From positions 37,728,811-37,792,810 of the forward strand of contig NC_045128.1 in the NCBI RefSeq assembly GCF_007655135.1: 64,000 nt of DNA. The letters run 5' to 3'. A program made the translations under genes and the position numbers. Below the pieces are notes generated by a model, which was not told the DNA's origin, searched no databases, and saw only the letters and a list, made by a program, of their open reading frames with translations. Of this stretch, positions 1 to 11,214 are shown piece after piece. Numbering within the stretch: the stretch's first letter is position 1; each line of letters begins with the position of its first letter. This DNA comes from Punica granatum (Eukaryota > Streptophyta > Magnoliopsida > Myrtales > Lythraceae).

Positions 1-640
1 AATGGGATACAATCTAGGGAAGCATGCCTTCAATGTTGACTCACCAATCCAAGGATCTAGCCCAAACTTTTTATGGATACCATTTCCCACCAAGATGGAT
101 AGATTTTGAGAAAGCACTGGAAGAACAAGAGGATCAACTAAACAAGTTCGATAAATGAGAAACTATGGACGTCGAAAAGACGATACACACTGAGAAGGAA
201 ACCACAATGAAGAATCCGATTTGTGAATAGTACATATATGACTTTTTCCCATAGAGCATCTCACCTTAACTCGAACCTCTAAAACCACTTAGCTATAAGG
301 GCTCTATTCTTATTTAAAACTGAGACAACACCAGCCCCACCCCCTCTATTTGGGCATGCATATCATTTCCCAATTTGCTAATGCATTTTTTTGTTATCTG
401 TGCAACCACCCTGGAAAGCCCTAAAGATTTTCTCGAGATTATGAGCGACAGATTTTTGGGATAGCACACAACGAAAGGTAATATAGAGGGATACTGCATA
501 AGACCGACTTGAGAAGGGCGAGACGAGCACTCAATTTGTGCTGAGTTTGCTCCTCATCCTCGGACCTCCATCTGCCTCGTCCTCTTGTCCTGCCTTTATA
601 AGTATTCGAATTTGAGATTTTGTTTAAGCGGAACATGCGT
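1..640 (-). mobile_element. LINE (non-LTR retrotransposon) relic, reverse-transcriptase C-terminal part
   Basis: Read on the minus strand, broken frames give typical plant LINE blocks in the right order. KSVLCSIPLYYLSLCAIPK (about 540-450) matches the 'LIKSVLSSLPIYYLSLF' stretch. GGGAGVVSVLNKNRALIAKW (about 345-285) matches the 'GGLG...NxALLxKW' stretch. LVGNGIHKKFGLDPWIG then CFPRLYP (about 95-1) matches the zinc-binding RT tail. Frames shift at least twice and contain stops, so it is dead. It runs off the left edge of the window. Family identity rests on motif memory, not a search. Confidence 0.8.
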
Positions 641-1830
641 CGAATTACCTGAACTAACCTACTAACGCTAGAGAGAGAGAGAGAAAGAGAGAGGTGCTTA
701 TGTTAGTTTAATTAACTAATTAATTGAATAATTATTCCATCGAAAAAATTAATTAATTAGTTATTATAAAAAAAACCGGAGTATTATTTATTATATTCCA
801 CAGAAAAGAATAAATTATAAATTAATTTAAAAAGAAAATGGCGGAATTATGGTCGGAATTATGGGGATGATGATGATGTCGATGATGCCGAGGCGAAGGT
901 AGACGAACGAACGAAGAAAAGCAACAGCAGGAAGAAAAAGCGGAGCGAGCGTGCAACGGTCGATCCATACGTAGACCGAGGAGAAAAAGCCAGAACAGAG
1001 CCGACGCCCCCAACCCACTAAATCAATCATCATTCATCATCAATCATACACCTCCCCACTCACGAGAAAAGCAGCTCTCTCCCCCTCCGACACTCTCTCT
1101 CTCCCTCTGATTTCATCAATGGCGAGAGAAAGTTCCTCCTGAGCTGCCAAATGCTCTTCCCGATCTCCTCCCCTCCGCCTCCCTCCTCCGCCCCGACATG
1201 GCCGACGATCTCTGCTCCTCCTTCACCAAGGTAATGTACTCATCCCTCTTCTTCCGTCACTTCGGTTTGAGGATTCAGCTTGCGTGAATGTAATGAGCTC
1301 CGGCATGTGATTCTGCAAACTATATATTTATTGATAATTATAACTATAATTGCATAATCCAGCTTTGAGCTCCCGTGTGATTTGATTCCTTCCTTCCTTC
1401 CTTCCTCCCGGTCAACATTTTTGAAGATCTGCGCATTCAATAATTTAACATATATATCTGTCCCCCCTGCATTCGCGCGATTTATTTAAGTAGGAAGTCT
1501 CAGATTCCCTTGCCCTTATTAGCAAAGCCTGACTACTGCTAAGCTGAATCGGAGGCTCGGTCGATTTCGTCGCTCGTCGAATTGTTGTTTGTATCAGCCG
1601 TCCGGTCCGATCCGCTCTGCTCGATAAATACTTCCCCTTCCCCCTGTCTGATATTAATGATTAGTAGTTGTGCTTGCGAATGAACAGTAGAACTGTAGAA
1701 GTCTCTGATGCTTCTGTTTGATGTATGATTTTCAGTATGGGGACAGGGTAAGGTTGAAATTGTGTTATGTTTGCATCGGCTCGATCACGTGTTTCCAGGG
1801 GACAGTATAACCGTAGCTTGTTGCTCCAAA
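641..1830 (+). promoter_or_regulatory. Upstream region and probable 5' UTR intron of the sulfotransferase-like gene
   Basis: A GA microsatellite (about 668-694) and AT-rich DNA lead into a CT-rich leader near 1070-1110, typical of plant 5' UTRs. A short ATG reading MADDLCSSFTK (1198-1230) is followed by a plausible donor (gtaatg). The acceptors I could find, at 1735 and 1798, do not bring it into frame with the main coding exon. I therefore treat it as a UTR exon or upstream ORF. A (ttcc)n run sits near 1388-1406. Confidence 0.4.
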
Positions 1831-4821
1831 ATGCAGGACTGTTTTAACCTAAAGTCTGTCAAGAAGTCGCCCTTGGTGCTTCGTATGATCGTTTTGGTGT
1901 TTGCCATGGTATGTGGCGTTTATATTTGCTCCATTTGTCTAAAGCAAATCGGCACCCAAACCACGGCTGGGTTTTTGAATGTGCAAGTGGTTAATAGGCC
2001 GTGCGCTGAACCTGCCGTTGAGCCATGGGAAATTCCCTATCTGCACTACCCAAAACCGAAAACTTTTAGCAGGTATGACATTGTATACTACACTTTGGAG
2101 GTTAAGCTCTTCGGCTGTTATATCGAACGAATTTCATTTGATGTCTGAATATAGGACGGAATGTGCATGCAATCCTGTCCGGAACTTCGCCATTCTGTCG
2201 ATGCAGAGGTCTGGAAGTGGATGGTTCGAAACCTTGCTCAATAATCATACCAATATTAGCTCAAATGGGGAAATTTTCTCCGTTAAAATTAGGAGGAGAA
2301 ATGTCTCTACAATTTTCGAGACTTTGGATAAAATCTATAACCTCGACTGGCTCAGTAGTGCCTCAAAGAATGAGTGCACAGCTGCTGTTGGCCTGAAGTG
2401 GATGCTCAATCAGGTGAGTATGCCTCAGTTGTTTCTTATAATTTGTTAAGTTAATGATTGACTTTGAAGTCTCGCTTGGGAATAGTTTAATGAATCTGCT
2501 GCCTTTTCTGATTACTGTACTGGCATATAATAGATATTCAAGGTACCCCGTAGGCACTCTCACATTAGTAACCCAGGATGCATTAATTTAACGGGATTAA
2601 TAAATTCTCCATCAGGTTCAGGCTGTGAAATAATGAGTAAAAAGACCAAATTTCGGTCTTCTTAGAATTCTGAGTTCCTTCTTTTTGTCTTAAAATAAAA
2701 TTTTGGCCGAGCAAAAACATAACCTTAATGGTATGAGTTGTTTATTACATTTGAGTGGATAGCCTCACTGTTTGTTCTTTAATTCTTTTGGCGTCAATTA
2801 ATTTATTATTATGACATGTAAAGCTCGCCTAATCTGAGATGAATTTTAATATTTTGTTGCAGACTATGGGAATAGTTTAATGAAGTCTCGCTTGGGAATA
2901 GTTTAATGAATCTGCTGCCTTTTCTGATTACTGTACTGGCATATAATAGATATTCGAGGTACCCAATAGGCACTCTCACATTATTAACCCAGGATGCATT
3001 AATTTAACGGGGATTAATAAATTCTCATCAGGTTCTGGCTGTGAGATAATGAGTAAAAAGACCAAATTTCGGTCATCTGTTGGTTTGGATGTTTATGCAT
3101 CTTATAATTCTGAGTTCCTTCTCTTTGTCTTGAAATAAATTTTGGCCGAGCAAAAACATAACCTTAATACTATGAGTTGTTCACTACATTTGAATGGATA
3201 GCCTCACTGTTTGTTCTTTAATTCTTTTGGCGTCAATTAATTTATTATTATGACATGTAAAGCTTGCCTAATCTGAGATGGACTTTAATATTTTGTTGTA
3301 GACTATGGGGCTGCTTCAATTTTTGGTGTATATTTGCATTGCTTGTTTACTATCTGAATATGAAACATTGTTGCTCCGTGTTCTGTAGATCTAACTGGCC
3401 CAATAACCGCTGTTAAGATGCGACTGTATACTTATAGATTTCCTTTTAGTGTTGGAAACCCATAGATAAGCACTAAGTGCTATCTGCTGTCCCTAGTTTA
3501 GTTCTTGTTAACGTTATTATCAACAGATGTTGATCTAAAGCTTCAAGCATGACCACCGTACATATCTATGATACATGTTTTGTCAACCTCCAATGAGGTT
3601 GTCATATATTGGGGTTTGAGGTTTCTGTTTGCTTAGATCCGCTAGAGGATCTGCTACTAACCGAGCATGAATTCTTCAGCTTAGTTATACAGTCCCTTTT
3701 TTCCTTACTGCCTTTTTTTCCTTCTCTCTCTTTATTATTATTATTATTATTATTATTATTTTGTTCTTATCTGTTATATGAACTTGTTGGAAATTTAGTT
3801 AAGCAAATTGCATCCTGTGATTTCTGCATCTTTCACGCCTTTATTCAGCTGTTAGGGTGCTTTTTATTTTTTGCCCCCACTATGCTTATGTTTATATATT
3901 TCGCGCATGAACTACTCAAGTAATTAATTCTTCGTATCATTGTCAAGATTTTAAGTCGTAAAATGGATCATGAATTAAGCAAGCAATATCTCTGAGGCAG
4001 AATAGTGTTTTTATTTTCCCTTTCCTATTATGAAACGGTAGCATAAACAGTCTATTTTCTCTTTTCCCTTTGTGTGTTGGTTACTGCAGGGGCTCATGCA
4101 GCACCACAAAGAGATAGTAGACTACTTTAAGACCAATGGTGTCTCAGCAATATTTCTCTTCAGAAGAAATCTGTTGCGGAGGATGATATCAGTTCTTGCA
4201 AATTCTTATGATCGTGATAACAAATTACTGAACGGCACTCACAAGTCTCACGTGCATTCACCCCATGAGGTCTTGTCCTCTCTCTCTCTCTCTCTCCCCG
4301 TCTCTCTCTCTCTGTGTATTCTTTGTCAACGGAGCTTTATCTAATATAATGCACAACCTAGTTGTATTCACTTAATGACTTGCTGAATATGATTCCAGGC
4401 AGAGATCCTTGCAAGCTACAAACCTACATTGAATGCTACATTACTGATAAAAGACTTGAAGCAAGTACAAGATACAACTGCTAAAGCTCTGGAGTACTTC
4501 AAGAGCACTCGGCATATTGTGCTGTACTATGAGGACATAGTGAAAAACCGCACAGTAAGAAAAACGACCTTGATCAAACACTCATTCTCTGCTTACTTAG
4601 CTGATTTTGGGTTAATTTTCTTTCTTATTTGCTTTTACATCTTGCAGAAATTGGTAGATGTGCTAGAGTTCCTCAAGGTTCCCTATCGGGAGCTAAAGAG
4701 CCGGCAGGTGAAGATACATAAAGGTTCCTTGTCCAGTCAGGTCCAGAACTGGGATGATGTCCAGAAGACCCTTAAAGGAACGGAGTATGAGAGCTTTCTC
4801 CACGCAGATTATCGGAAGTGA
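1831..4821 (+). CDS. Membrane-anchored sulfotransferase-like (NodH/P-loop type) protein
   Basis: Predicted exons are 1831-2072, 2155-2413, 4090-4269, 4399-4554 and 4648-4821, all with GT-AG borders and consistent phase, giving about 336 aa. The N-terminus starts MQDCFNLKSVKKSPLVLR and is followed by one hydrophobic segment (about residues 18-38, IVLVFAMVCGVYICSICL). That suggests a type II Golgi membrane anchor. SMQRSGSGWFETLL resembles the 5'-phosphosulfate-binding loop of PAPS sulfotransferases. NLLRRMISVLANSYDR, in the third exon, resembles the 3'-phosphate-binding segment. The family is usually annotated as a P-loop NTPase or nodulation-protein-H-like sulfotransferase; the substrate is unknown. 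The same frame is open up to an ATG at 1762, so the start is uncertain. Intron 2 (2414-4089) holds a tandem duplication. Confidence 0.8.
2466..3308. repeat. Imperfect ~416 bp tandem duplication inside an intron
   Basis: Copy 1 (2466-2870) and copy 2 (2882-3308) both begin with gaagtctcgcttgggaatag and run in the same order to 'ttttgttg(c/t)agactatggg'. Offset is about 416 bp. The copies differ by scattered substitutions and small indels, including an extra ~30 bp in copy 2 near 3079-3108, so the event is not very recent. It lies wholly within intron 2 of the sulfotransferase-like gene. Each copy ends in an acceptor-like tract. Confidence 0.9.
3731..3762. repeat. (TTA)n microsatellite
   Basis: About ten TTA/ATT units in an intron of the sulfotransferase-like gene. 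Confidence 0.9.
4279..4314. repeat. (TC)n microsatellite
   Basis: Two TC-rich runs split by 'cccg', just after a splice donor at 4270 in the sulfotransferase-like gene. Confidence 0.85.
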
Positions 4822-5842
4822 AGCTTCAAGATTTTTTGTATATCCTCTGCTCTTAAATTAACTTTTCCAAAATTTTCCCGACGATTATTTCGACCTGTTA
4901 GTTCCCCAAGCAGGTGCCAGCTGAGGTTGTCAACCCTCGAAAAGTTTTGGCCGTTGCAGCTGCTGCAGTTTTGCTACGCATTTAGACTCTTCTCTGAAAA
5001 TGACTTCTTCCACCATTCAATTGATTCTTTCGTCCTATGATTGTACTGACAACAGATGTGCAAAGAAAAGGAATTTGTGAGTTATTAGAACTGTTGAAGT
5101 AGCGCTAAGGTTTGACATTGCAATGTATTTCCTCAGACGTTTTGACTTTCCACAGTTTCTTGCAATTATTTGGATGAATGTTATAGGTTGGGATCCTTTA
5201 TCGGAGATCTTAAGACCGACTCGGCACCTCAAACAAGCTGCTCGGGAGGGGCTTTAGTGCATATTAATCGGTTGATACTGAAGATCAGCAACATTTGGGT
5301 TTGTGTGTAAACGTTACATGGATGAAATCCCACCTGCATTTTCTTTACCTCGACTTTATCTTCAGGTTTTTGTTAAGTTCGGATTTAAGTTCCGGTGTCT
5401 GTCTTCAGAGATGGACCTGAGAGAAAACCTGCCCCAACAGCCAAACAAAGGGGTATAGCTCGAGATTTGGTAGGGTCGATCTATCTTATTCGAATCTTGG
5501 AATGTGATCGGGTGCTTATCTGATGATCTAGAGAGGGAAATCATCGGGGAAAGGGATGATAGAATTTTCCTGAGTTTGTAATATGAAGGAAAGGGAAGAA
5601 AAGACAACTTTTCTTTCGATGCGTTCGGTATCCGGAAATTCAATTCAACCCGACTAACTAATCAAGAGCATGCCAAGAAAAAAACATCTATATGAGGAGT
5701 TTTTTCTTTTTTGTTCCCTCGCGCCTGCGGTTCATGAGCAACCGACAACCGTGACCTGAACGAAGGGTTTCCGCTTCCGTCGTCTTCCTCCCTCCTCCCG
5801 CCAGCGAATGTCCGACGAGCCCTGTCTCCGGAAATTACACAA
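4822..5842. other. Intergenic: 3' UTR of the sulfotransferase-like gene and PPR promoter
   Basis: No further gene is visible. The first part is the likely 3' UTR. The part just before 5843 is C-rich and contains a short out-of-frame ATG at 5808, which would be an upstream start for the PPR transcript. Confidence 0.5.
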
Positions 5843-8098
5843 ATGCCACTCCCCATGCCCCGAATTCACCGGCGTCCACCTTCTCCCCTCTTCTCCCCGC
5901 CCGACGCTCTCCTCGCCGACAAGGCAATCACGTACCTCAGGCGCCACCCCCACTGCCTCAGCTACCTCTCCCGCATCTTCACCCCTGAGGCCGCCTCCGC
6001 TTTGCTCCTCAAATCCCAGAACGACCAGTCCCTGACACTGAAGTTCGTCGGCTGGGCCAGGCCCCATCGGTTCTTCAACCCCTACTGCAAGTGCCTCGCG
6101 CTCCACGTCCTCACCCGCTTCAAGCTCTACAAGACCGCCCAGTCACTCGCGGAGGCCCTCGCGCTCGAGACGCAGGGCGAGCCCGAGGACCCGGTATTTT
6201 CGCATCTTAGAGATTCCCATGACCTGTGCAGTTCCAGCTCCTCCGTGTTTGATCTGGTCGTGAAGTCCTATTCTCACTTGCATATGGTCGACAGAGCTCG
6301 GGACTTCGTCGGCCGAGTGAAGTCTCACGGGTTTATGCCCGGTGTCCTCTCGTATAATGCGATTTTGGATGCCATGATTAGATCTAGGAAGTCGGTTAAG
6401 TCCGTTGAAGAGGTATATGGGGACATGACTAAGACTGGGATTTCGCCGAATGTGTTTACCTACAACATTCTGATGAGGGGTTTCTGCGGAGCGGGGAACA
6501 TGGAAATGGGTTTGAGTATTTTCAGGGAAATGGAGAATAAGGGTTGTTTGCCGAATGTGGTCACTTACAATACCTTGATTGATGCGTATTGCAAATCAGG
6601 GAAGATTGGTGCTGCGAATGAATTGTTGAGATCAATGGAGTCGAAGAACTTGGAGCCGAATTTGATTTCATATAACATGATCATCAACGGGCTGTGTCGA
6701 GGAGGGAGGATGAAGGAGACCAGTGAGGTTCTCAGCAGAATGAGCCGGTATGGTTTGGTTCCCGACGAGGTTACATATAATACCCTTGTGAACGGGTATT
6801 GTAAGGAGGGTAACTTTCATGAAGCGCTTATGTTGCATGCCGAGATGCTAAGAAATGGGCTATCGCCCAATGTGATTACTTACACTTCCTTGATTAATAG
6901 CATGTGTAAGGCTAGGAATCTAAACAGGGCAATGGAGTTTCTTGATCAGATGCGTAACCGGGGGCTGCATCCTAATCAGATGACCTACACGACATTGATC
7001 GATGGTTTCTCACAACAGGGGTTTTTGAAAGAGGCGTACCGGGTGGTGGAGGAAATGAGGGAGAATGGATTCTCACCTACCATTGTTACATACAATGCTC
7101 TGATTAACGGACATTGCGTGTTGGGAAGAATGGAGGAAGCTATTGGAGTTATTCGTGATATGGAGAAAGATGGGATTGCTCCTGATGTTGTCAGCTACTG
7201 TACGGTTATAGCTGGATTCTGCAAGCACCGGGATTTGGATAAGGCATTTGAAATGAAAAGGGAGATGTCCGATAAGGGCATCGCAGCTGATGCCATCACT
7301 TATTCATCTCTAATTCAAGGGCTTTGTGGAATGAGAAGACTTGCCGAAGCTTGTGACCTCTTTCAAGAAATGTTCCGGGTTGGACTATTTCCTGATGAAT
7401 ATGCTTACACAACCCTAATAAATGCGTATTGTGCAGAAGGGAATCTGAGTGAGGCTATGGTCTTGCACAATGAGATGATCAGGAAAGGTTTCCTTCCCGA
7501 TGTGGTAACCTACAGTGTCCTGATCAATGGACTCAATAAAAAAGCCCGGACAAGAGAAGCCAAGAGGCTTCTGCTTAAATTGTTCTATGATGAATCCGTT
7601 CCAGATGATGTCACATATGATACGCTGATAGAAAATTGCGCAGGTGTGGAATTCGAAAGTGTGGTAGCTCTGCTGAAAGGGTTCTGTATGAAGGGTCTGA
7701 TGAACGAAGCAGATAGAGTTTTCAATTCAATGCTTCAGAGGAATTATAAACCTAATGAAGCAGTTTATAATATCATCATACACGGTCATTGCAGGGGAGG
7801 AAGCGTTCAGAAGGCATTTAGTTTGTACAAGGAAATGGTTCGTGAAGGTCTTGTCCCTCATACTGTTACCGTTATGGCACTAATTAAAGCACTGCATGGG
7901 AAGGAGATGAATGATGAGTTGACCAAAGTTATCGGGAACACAATGAGAAGCTGTAAGCTTGCTGATGCTGAACTTGCTAAGGTCCTTGTTGAGATCAACC
8001 ATAAGGAAGGAAATATGGATGCCTTGTTCAATGTGCTATCCGAGATGGCAAGGAACGGGCTCCTTCCGAACAGTGGAAGAACCGCTTATGCTGGGTGA
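5843..8098 (+). CDS. EMB2745: Pentatricopeptide repeat protein, EMB2745-like (P class)
   Basis: Single-exon ORF of 751 aa, built from about 15 successive 35-residue PPR motifs, seen as repeated units such as PNVFTYNILMRGFCGAGNME, PNVVTYNTLIDAYCKSGKI and PDVVTYSVLINGLNKKART. The N-terminal block (TPEAASALLLKSQNDQSL, RFKLYKTAQSLAEAL, SSVFDLVVKSYSHL) and the C-terminal block (VLVEINHKEGNMDALFNVL) match Arabidopsis At5g39710/EMB2745 as I remember it. No E, E+ or DYW editing tail follows, so it is P class. PPR proteins bind organellar RNA; the Arabidopsis gene is embryo-essential. The start MPLPMPRIHRR is the first in-frame Met and begins an organelle-targeting-like basic N-terminus. The nearby repeat at 8201 is in its 3' flank. 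Confidence 0.93.
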   Translation: MPLPMPRIHRRPPSPLFSPPDALLADKAITYLRRHPHCLSYLSRIFTPEAASALLLKSQNDQSLTLKFVGWARPHRFFNPYCKCLALHVLTRFKLYKTAQSLAEALALETQGEPEDPVFSHLRDSHDLCSSSSSVFDLVVKSYSHLHMVDRARDFVGRVKSHGFMPGVLSYNAILDAMIRSRKSVKSVEEVYGDMTKTGISPNVFTYNILMRGFCGAGNMEMGLSIFREMENKGCLPNVVTYNTLIDAYCKSGKIGAANELLRSMESKNLEPNLISYNMIINGLCRGGRMKETSEVLSRMSRYGLVPDEVTYNTLVNGYCKEGNFHEALMLHAEMLRNGLSPNVITYTSLINSMCKARNLNRAMEFLDQMRNRGLHPNQMTYTTLIDGFSQQGFLKEAYRVVEEMRENGFSPTIVTYNALINGHCVLGRMEEAIGVIRDMEKDGIAPDVVSYCTVIAGFCKHRDLDKAFEMKREMSDKGIAADAITYSSLIQGLCGMRRLAEACDLFQEMFRVGLFPDEYAYTTLINAYCAEGNLSEAMVLHNEMIRKGFLPDVVTYSVLINGLNKKARTREAKRLLLKLFYDESVPDDVTYDTLIENCAGVEFESVVALLKGFCMKGLMNEADRVFNSMLQRNYKPNEAVYNIIIHGHCRGGSVQKAFSLYKEMVREGLVPHTVTVMALIKALHGKEMNDELTKVIGNTMRSCKLADAELAKVLVEINHKEGNMDALFNVLSEMARNGLLPNSGRTAYAG

Positions 8099-8200
8099 TG
8101 GTTTGGAGATAAATCAAAATGATATACCTTAGGGATGATAGGATCGTGAAGATAAAGGTGCGCTTGAAATGGTTTATGTGGTTTCACGATCGGGTTTCGA

Positions 8201-8305
8201 CAGAACCCCCAGAAAACTGTTATCATCATTGCAAGGGAGCACCTTTACTACGATCAGAACCCCCAGAAAAATGTTATCATCATTGCAAGGGAGCACCTTT
8301 ACTAT
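8201..8305. repeat. 54 bp tandem repeat, two copies
   Basis: Copies at 8201-8254 and 8255-8305 start with cagaacccccagaaaa and share 'tgttatcatcattgcaaggg' then 'agcacctttacta'. Only one internal mismatch was noted. It lies about 100 bp after the PPR stop codon, so probably in the 3' UTR. Confidence 0.95.
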
Positions 8306-9688
8306 GCCGATAGCCATTTGGACTTCATGTGAAAATTCTTCTCATACATTGCTTCTGAAACATTCAAAGTGTCAAACAGACTGATTGGTAAGAAAGATGA
8401 TTACAATCCTTTTCTCTGTTAGATTTTCTTCAAAGACAAGCAAGTTATGCTTTTCGTGTGTGGGATTTCTAAATTTCAGTTGCTTTTGGCTTAGGTATAC
8501 TCATTGACCGAGTTGTGCCGCTTGACTGGAGTAAACCGCGGATGGAGGCGCTTCAGTATGTATATTGCAGGCTCTGTGCAAATGAGTGGGCGTAAATGCT
8601 TCGTCCCCTGTATAATGCTGTGCATCGATAATTCTTACTTGTCTGTAAGATCATTGGAATTCTTCTTGTTACAGAATCCTTACTGGAATTGCCGACGGAG
8701 TCTTATGACGACTGCAAAAAGGCTTGGGATCAATATCTGGGTCTTATTGCATTTCTAGAAGGGATTACAAACGGGGGTAGAAACCTCTGAATTTGCAGGT
8801 CCTTTGTTGTGTATAGGTTTTCTTCTTTGGGCTCTGGTTGGTTTCTGATAGGCTTTGATGTAAGGGTGGCGGCTCACCATCATTCTCATAGCAGAGTATT
8901 ATCGTTAGAGAACACTGGTCGAGATGAATGAAAGTATGATCTCAGACAGAACTGTCTTTCCAGTTGATATATAAGGCTTCATGGCATACCTGTTGGAAGT
9001 TTCACCACTATATAGAACAGAGAATTCTTTGTTTCCTCCAACTAGCACTGAACAGGGCAGACTGCAAAGGCAATTCGAATGGAGGCTACAGCGTAATAGT
9101 CAGATAATTGGAGCGAACAACCAATTTTCAATTCCTAACCAACCATCTTCCGAATCCGGAAACTGACGACTCAAGATACGGGCCTCTGCAAACCAAAGAT
9201 AACCTTTGATCTCTCTCTCCATACATGTGAAACTAAAGGCCATAACACAGAATACAATTCACGAACAAGAATCCATCTAGAAAAGACGTTCATTCTTTTA
9301 TATTCCTGCATAAGCGGCCTCCCCAACGATCCCTGCCTGCTGTTTATGCTATGCCAACCTGAAAACTCCCCAACCAATCCAACGAGGAAAGCTTGCTACG
9401 CTACGCTACTAAGGAAAAATAGAGCATACCAATCAGCAAACGCGACTCTCAACGTGATACGCAACAATCGAGTCGAGGCAACTACCATTACAGATTTCTT
9501 TTAATGAATCTCCATCCCCAAGTTAGCGTACAGAGTCACAACTTACACTACCTAATAACGCATCTACTTCAAACATCAGGAAACTCAACAAAGACAAGAA
9601 ACAGAGCACCAACATATCGTGAACGGGTCAGTCAGGACCAGACAGAACCTTATTCCTTACATAGCTTGATGACAAACCGTCAAATCTA
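8306..9688. other. Convergent 3' flanks of the PPR and ALP1-like genes
   Basis: The two genes are tail to tail. The short ORFs here have no domain I recognise. The stretch probably holds both 3' UTRs; no RNA gene or transposon was recognised. Confidence 0.5.
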
Positions 9689-11011
9689 CTACCTTGCCGA
9701 GAGCCGGTGGTGCAAGTCATCAGCCAATGCCTGTCGCAAGTTCTGGCCATGATAGTAAAAGGACTTCTCATTCTCGAGCAGTCTAGTAGGGGCCCCACTC
9801 TCATCGGGCTCCCTCCACAGTTCGGGCTCGGGTTCTCTCGCAATCTGGCACAAATTATGCAGAACGCAGCATGCAACAATCGTCTGCGGCACGTGATTAA
9901 GGCCGACATTCAAGTCCTGCAGGATCTTCCACCGCCCTTTTAGAAGTTCAATAGCTTCCACCACAACGGACCTGCCTTTCATTAGCATACCGTCGAAGAG
10001 GTTCTGGGCAGGAGTCCCAGTCCCTTTCGAGTTGAAGGGCGTCATCAAGAATGGCATTAAGGGATAGCACCAATCCCCGACTATGTAAGGTCGAATATGC
10101 TGACCCCGGACATTGATGGCCTTGTCCCACACAATATCACCCGAAACCAGCCTATTGTAGAACAGACTATCCCGAAAATGGGTGGCATCATCGGTGCCCC
10201 CTGGGGCCTTAACACAGACATCCCAGAACATTTTCTTGTGATCGGAAACAACCTGGAGCAGAACGGAGTCATACCCATATCGGCATCGATAGGCATTCGA
10301 GGAGACGCGACCGATTTTGACGGGGCTCCCGTCAATGGCCCCGCAGACATTGGGGAGGGAAGTGAGCTCCTCGAAGGCCTGAGTGGCCTCGATCAGGCGG
10401 CGGCGGGACACGGGGATCTTGATGAACTCAGGGTAGAGCTTGGTGGATAGGAGGCGGGTGACCATGTTGGTGATCTTGGAGACAAGAAAGGAGTCAAGAG
10501 AATAGCGGGCAGCTAGGGTTTTAGCCGAGTAGCCGTGGGAGAGGCGGGAGAGGACCATGGCCACGGCATAGTCGGAGGGGAGGGAGAGGTTGGAAGCGGC
10601 GATGAAAGGGCGGAGCTTGTCGACGACGGTGGTGAAGACAGGGTAGGAGAGGCCGTAGAGGGACCGCCACTGGGCGTCGCGGAGGGGAGGCTCGAGGGAC
10701 CAGATGTGCTCGGTGGAGAGGGCGCGGAAGGCGGAGATGGAGAAGTCCGGGGAAGGGGATGCCGGAGGGGACTTGCGCTTGGAGGGTTTAGATGGCTTGG
10801 AGGGTTTGGGGGAGGAGAGGGAGAGGAGGGAGGCGAGGGTGAGGAACAGTAGGGGCGCGGCGGTGGAGGAGGAGGAGAGGGGGGAGGTGGGGGAGCAGGA
10901 GGCGGCGGCGGAAGCGGCGGAGGAAGGGGCAAAGAGGAGGTTGGTGGTGGGGTCGAGGTGTGTGTGGAGGTGGAGGAGGTTCGACAGCATCAACATCAAC
11001 GAATCGTCCAT
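9689..11011 (-). CDS. HARBI1/ALP1-like domesticated PIF/Harbinger transposase
   Basis: Intronless, about 440 aa from MDDSLMLMLSNLL. The open frame extends upstream to 11182, but that part is low-complexity and the internal Met is the better start. After a Ser/Pro-rich N-terminus comes a helical region (SLYGLSYPVFTTVVDKL, YSLDSFLVSKITNMV) and then a DDE_Tnp_4-type domain. The candidate catalytic triad is retained: Asp in VCGAIDGSPVKI, Asp in IVGDWCYPLMPF, and Glu in VVVEAIELLKGRWKIL. HVPQTIVACCVLHNLCQIA is the usual family C-terminal block. No terminal inverted repeats or partner Myb-like ORF were seen nearby, which fits a domesticated gene of the Arabidopsis At3g19120/ALP1 kind rather than a live element. 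Whether it cuts DNA or acts in chromatin cannot be told. Confidence 0.88.
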   Translation of the reverse strand: MDDSLMLMLSNLLHLHTHLDPTTNLLFAPSSAASAAASCSPTSPLSSSSTAAPLLFLTLASLLSLSSPKPSKPSKPSKRKSPPASPSPDFSISAFRALSTEHIWSLEPPLRDAQWRSLYGLSYPVFTTVVDKLRPFIAASNLSLPSDYAVAMVLSRLSHGYSAKTLAARYSLDSFLVSKITNMVTRLLSTKLYPEFIKIPVSRRRLIEATQAFEELTSLPNVCGAIDGSPVKIGRVSSNAYRCRYGYDSVLLQVVSDHKKMFWDVCVKAPGGTDDATHFRDSLFYNRLVSGDIVWDKAINVRGQHIRPYIVGDWCYPLMPFLMTPFNSKGTGTPAQNLFDGMLMKGRSVVVEAIELLKGRWKILQDLNVGLNHVPQTIVACCVLHNLCQIAREPEPELWREPDESGAPTRLLENEKSFYYHGQNLRQALADDLHHRLSAR

Positions 11012-11214
11012 TTCGGATTCGGATCGAGGGATTGGACGATTAGGGTTTCTGAGGAAAGTGACGAAGAAGAAGAAGAGGAGCTTTGAAGGGAAAGGGAAAG
11101 AGAAGAGACGACGGAGGAGCGGTGGCGGGGCAGGCGGCTCTGGGCGGCCGGCCGTATTTGGGGGAGACACTGTCCCTTTCACTTTGCTTTCTGTCTCCCA
11201 CCGGGAAGGTCCCG

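Noticed and set aside
1198..1230. MADDLCSSFTK as the first coding exon of the sulfotransferase-like gene
   Set aside because: The acceptors I could find at 1735 and 1798 do not join it in frame to the main exon.
3609..3923. 104-aa Leu-rich ORF
   Set aside because: Intronic, built on a TTA microsatellite and CT-rich DNA.
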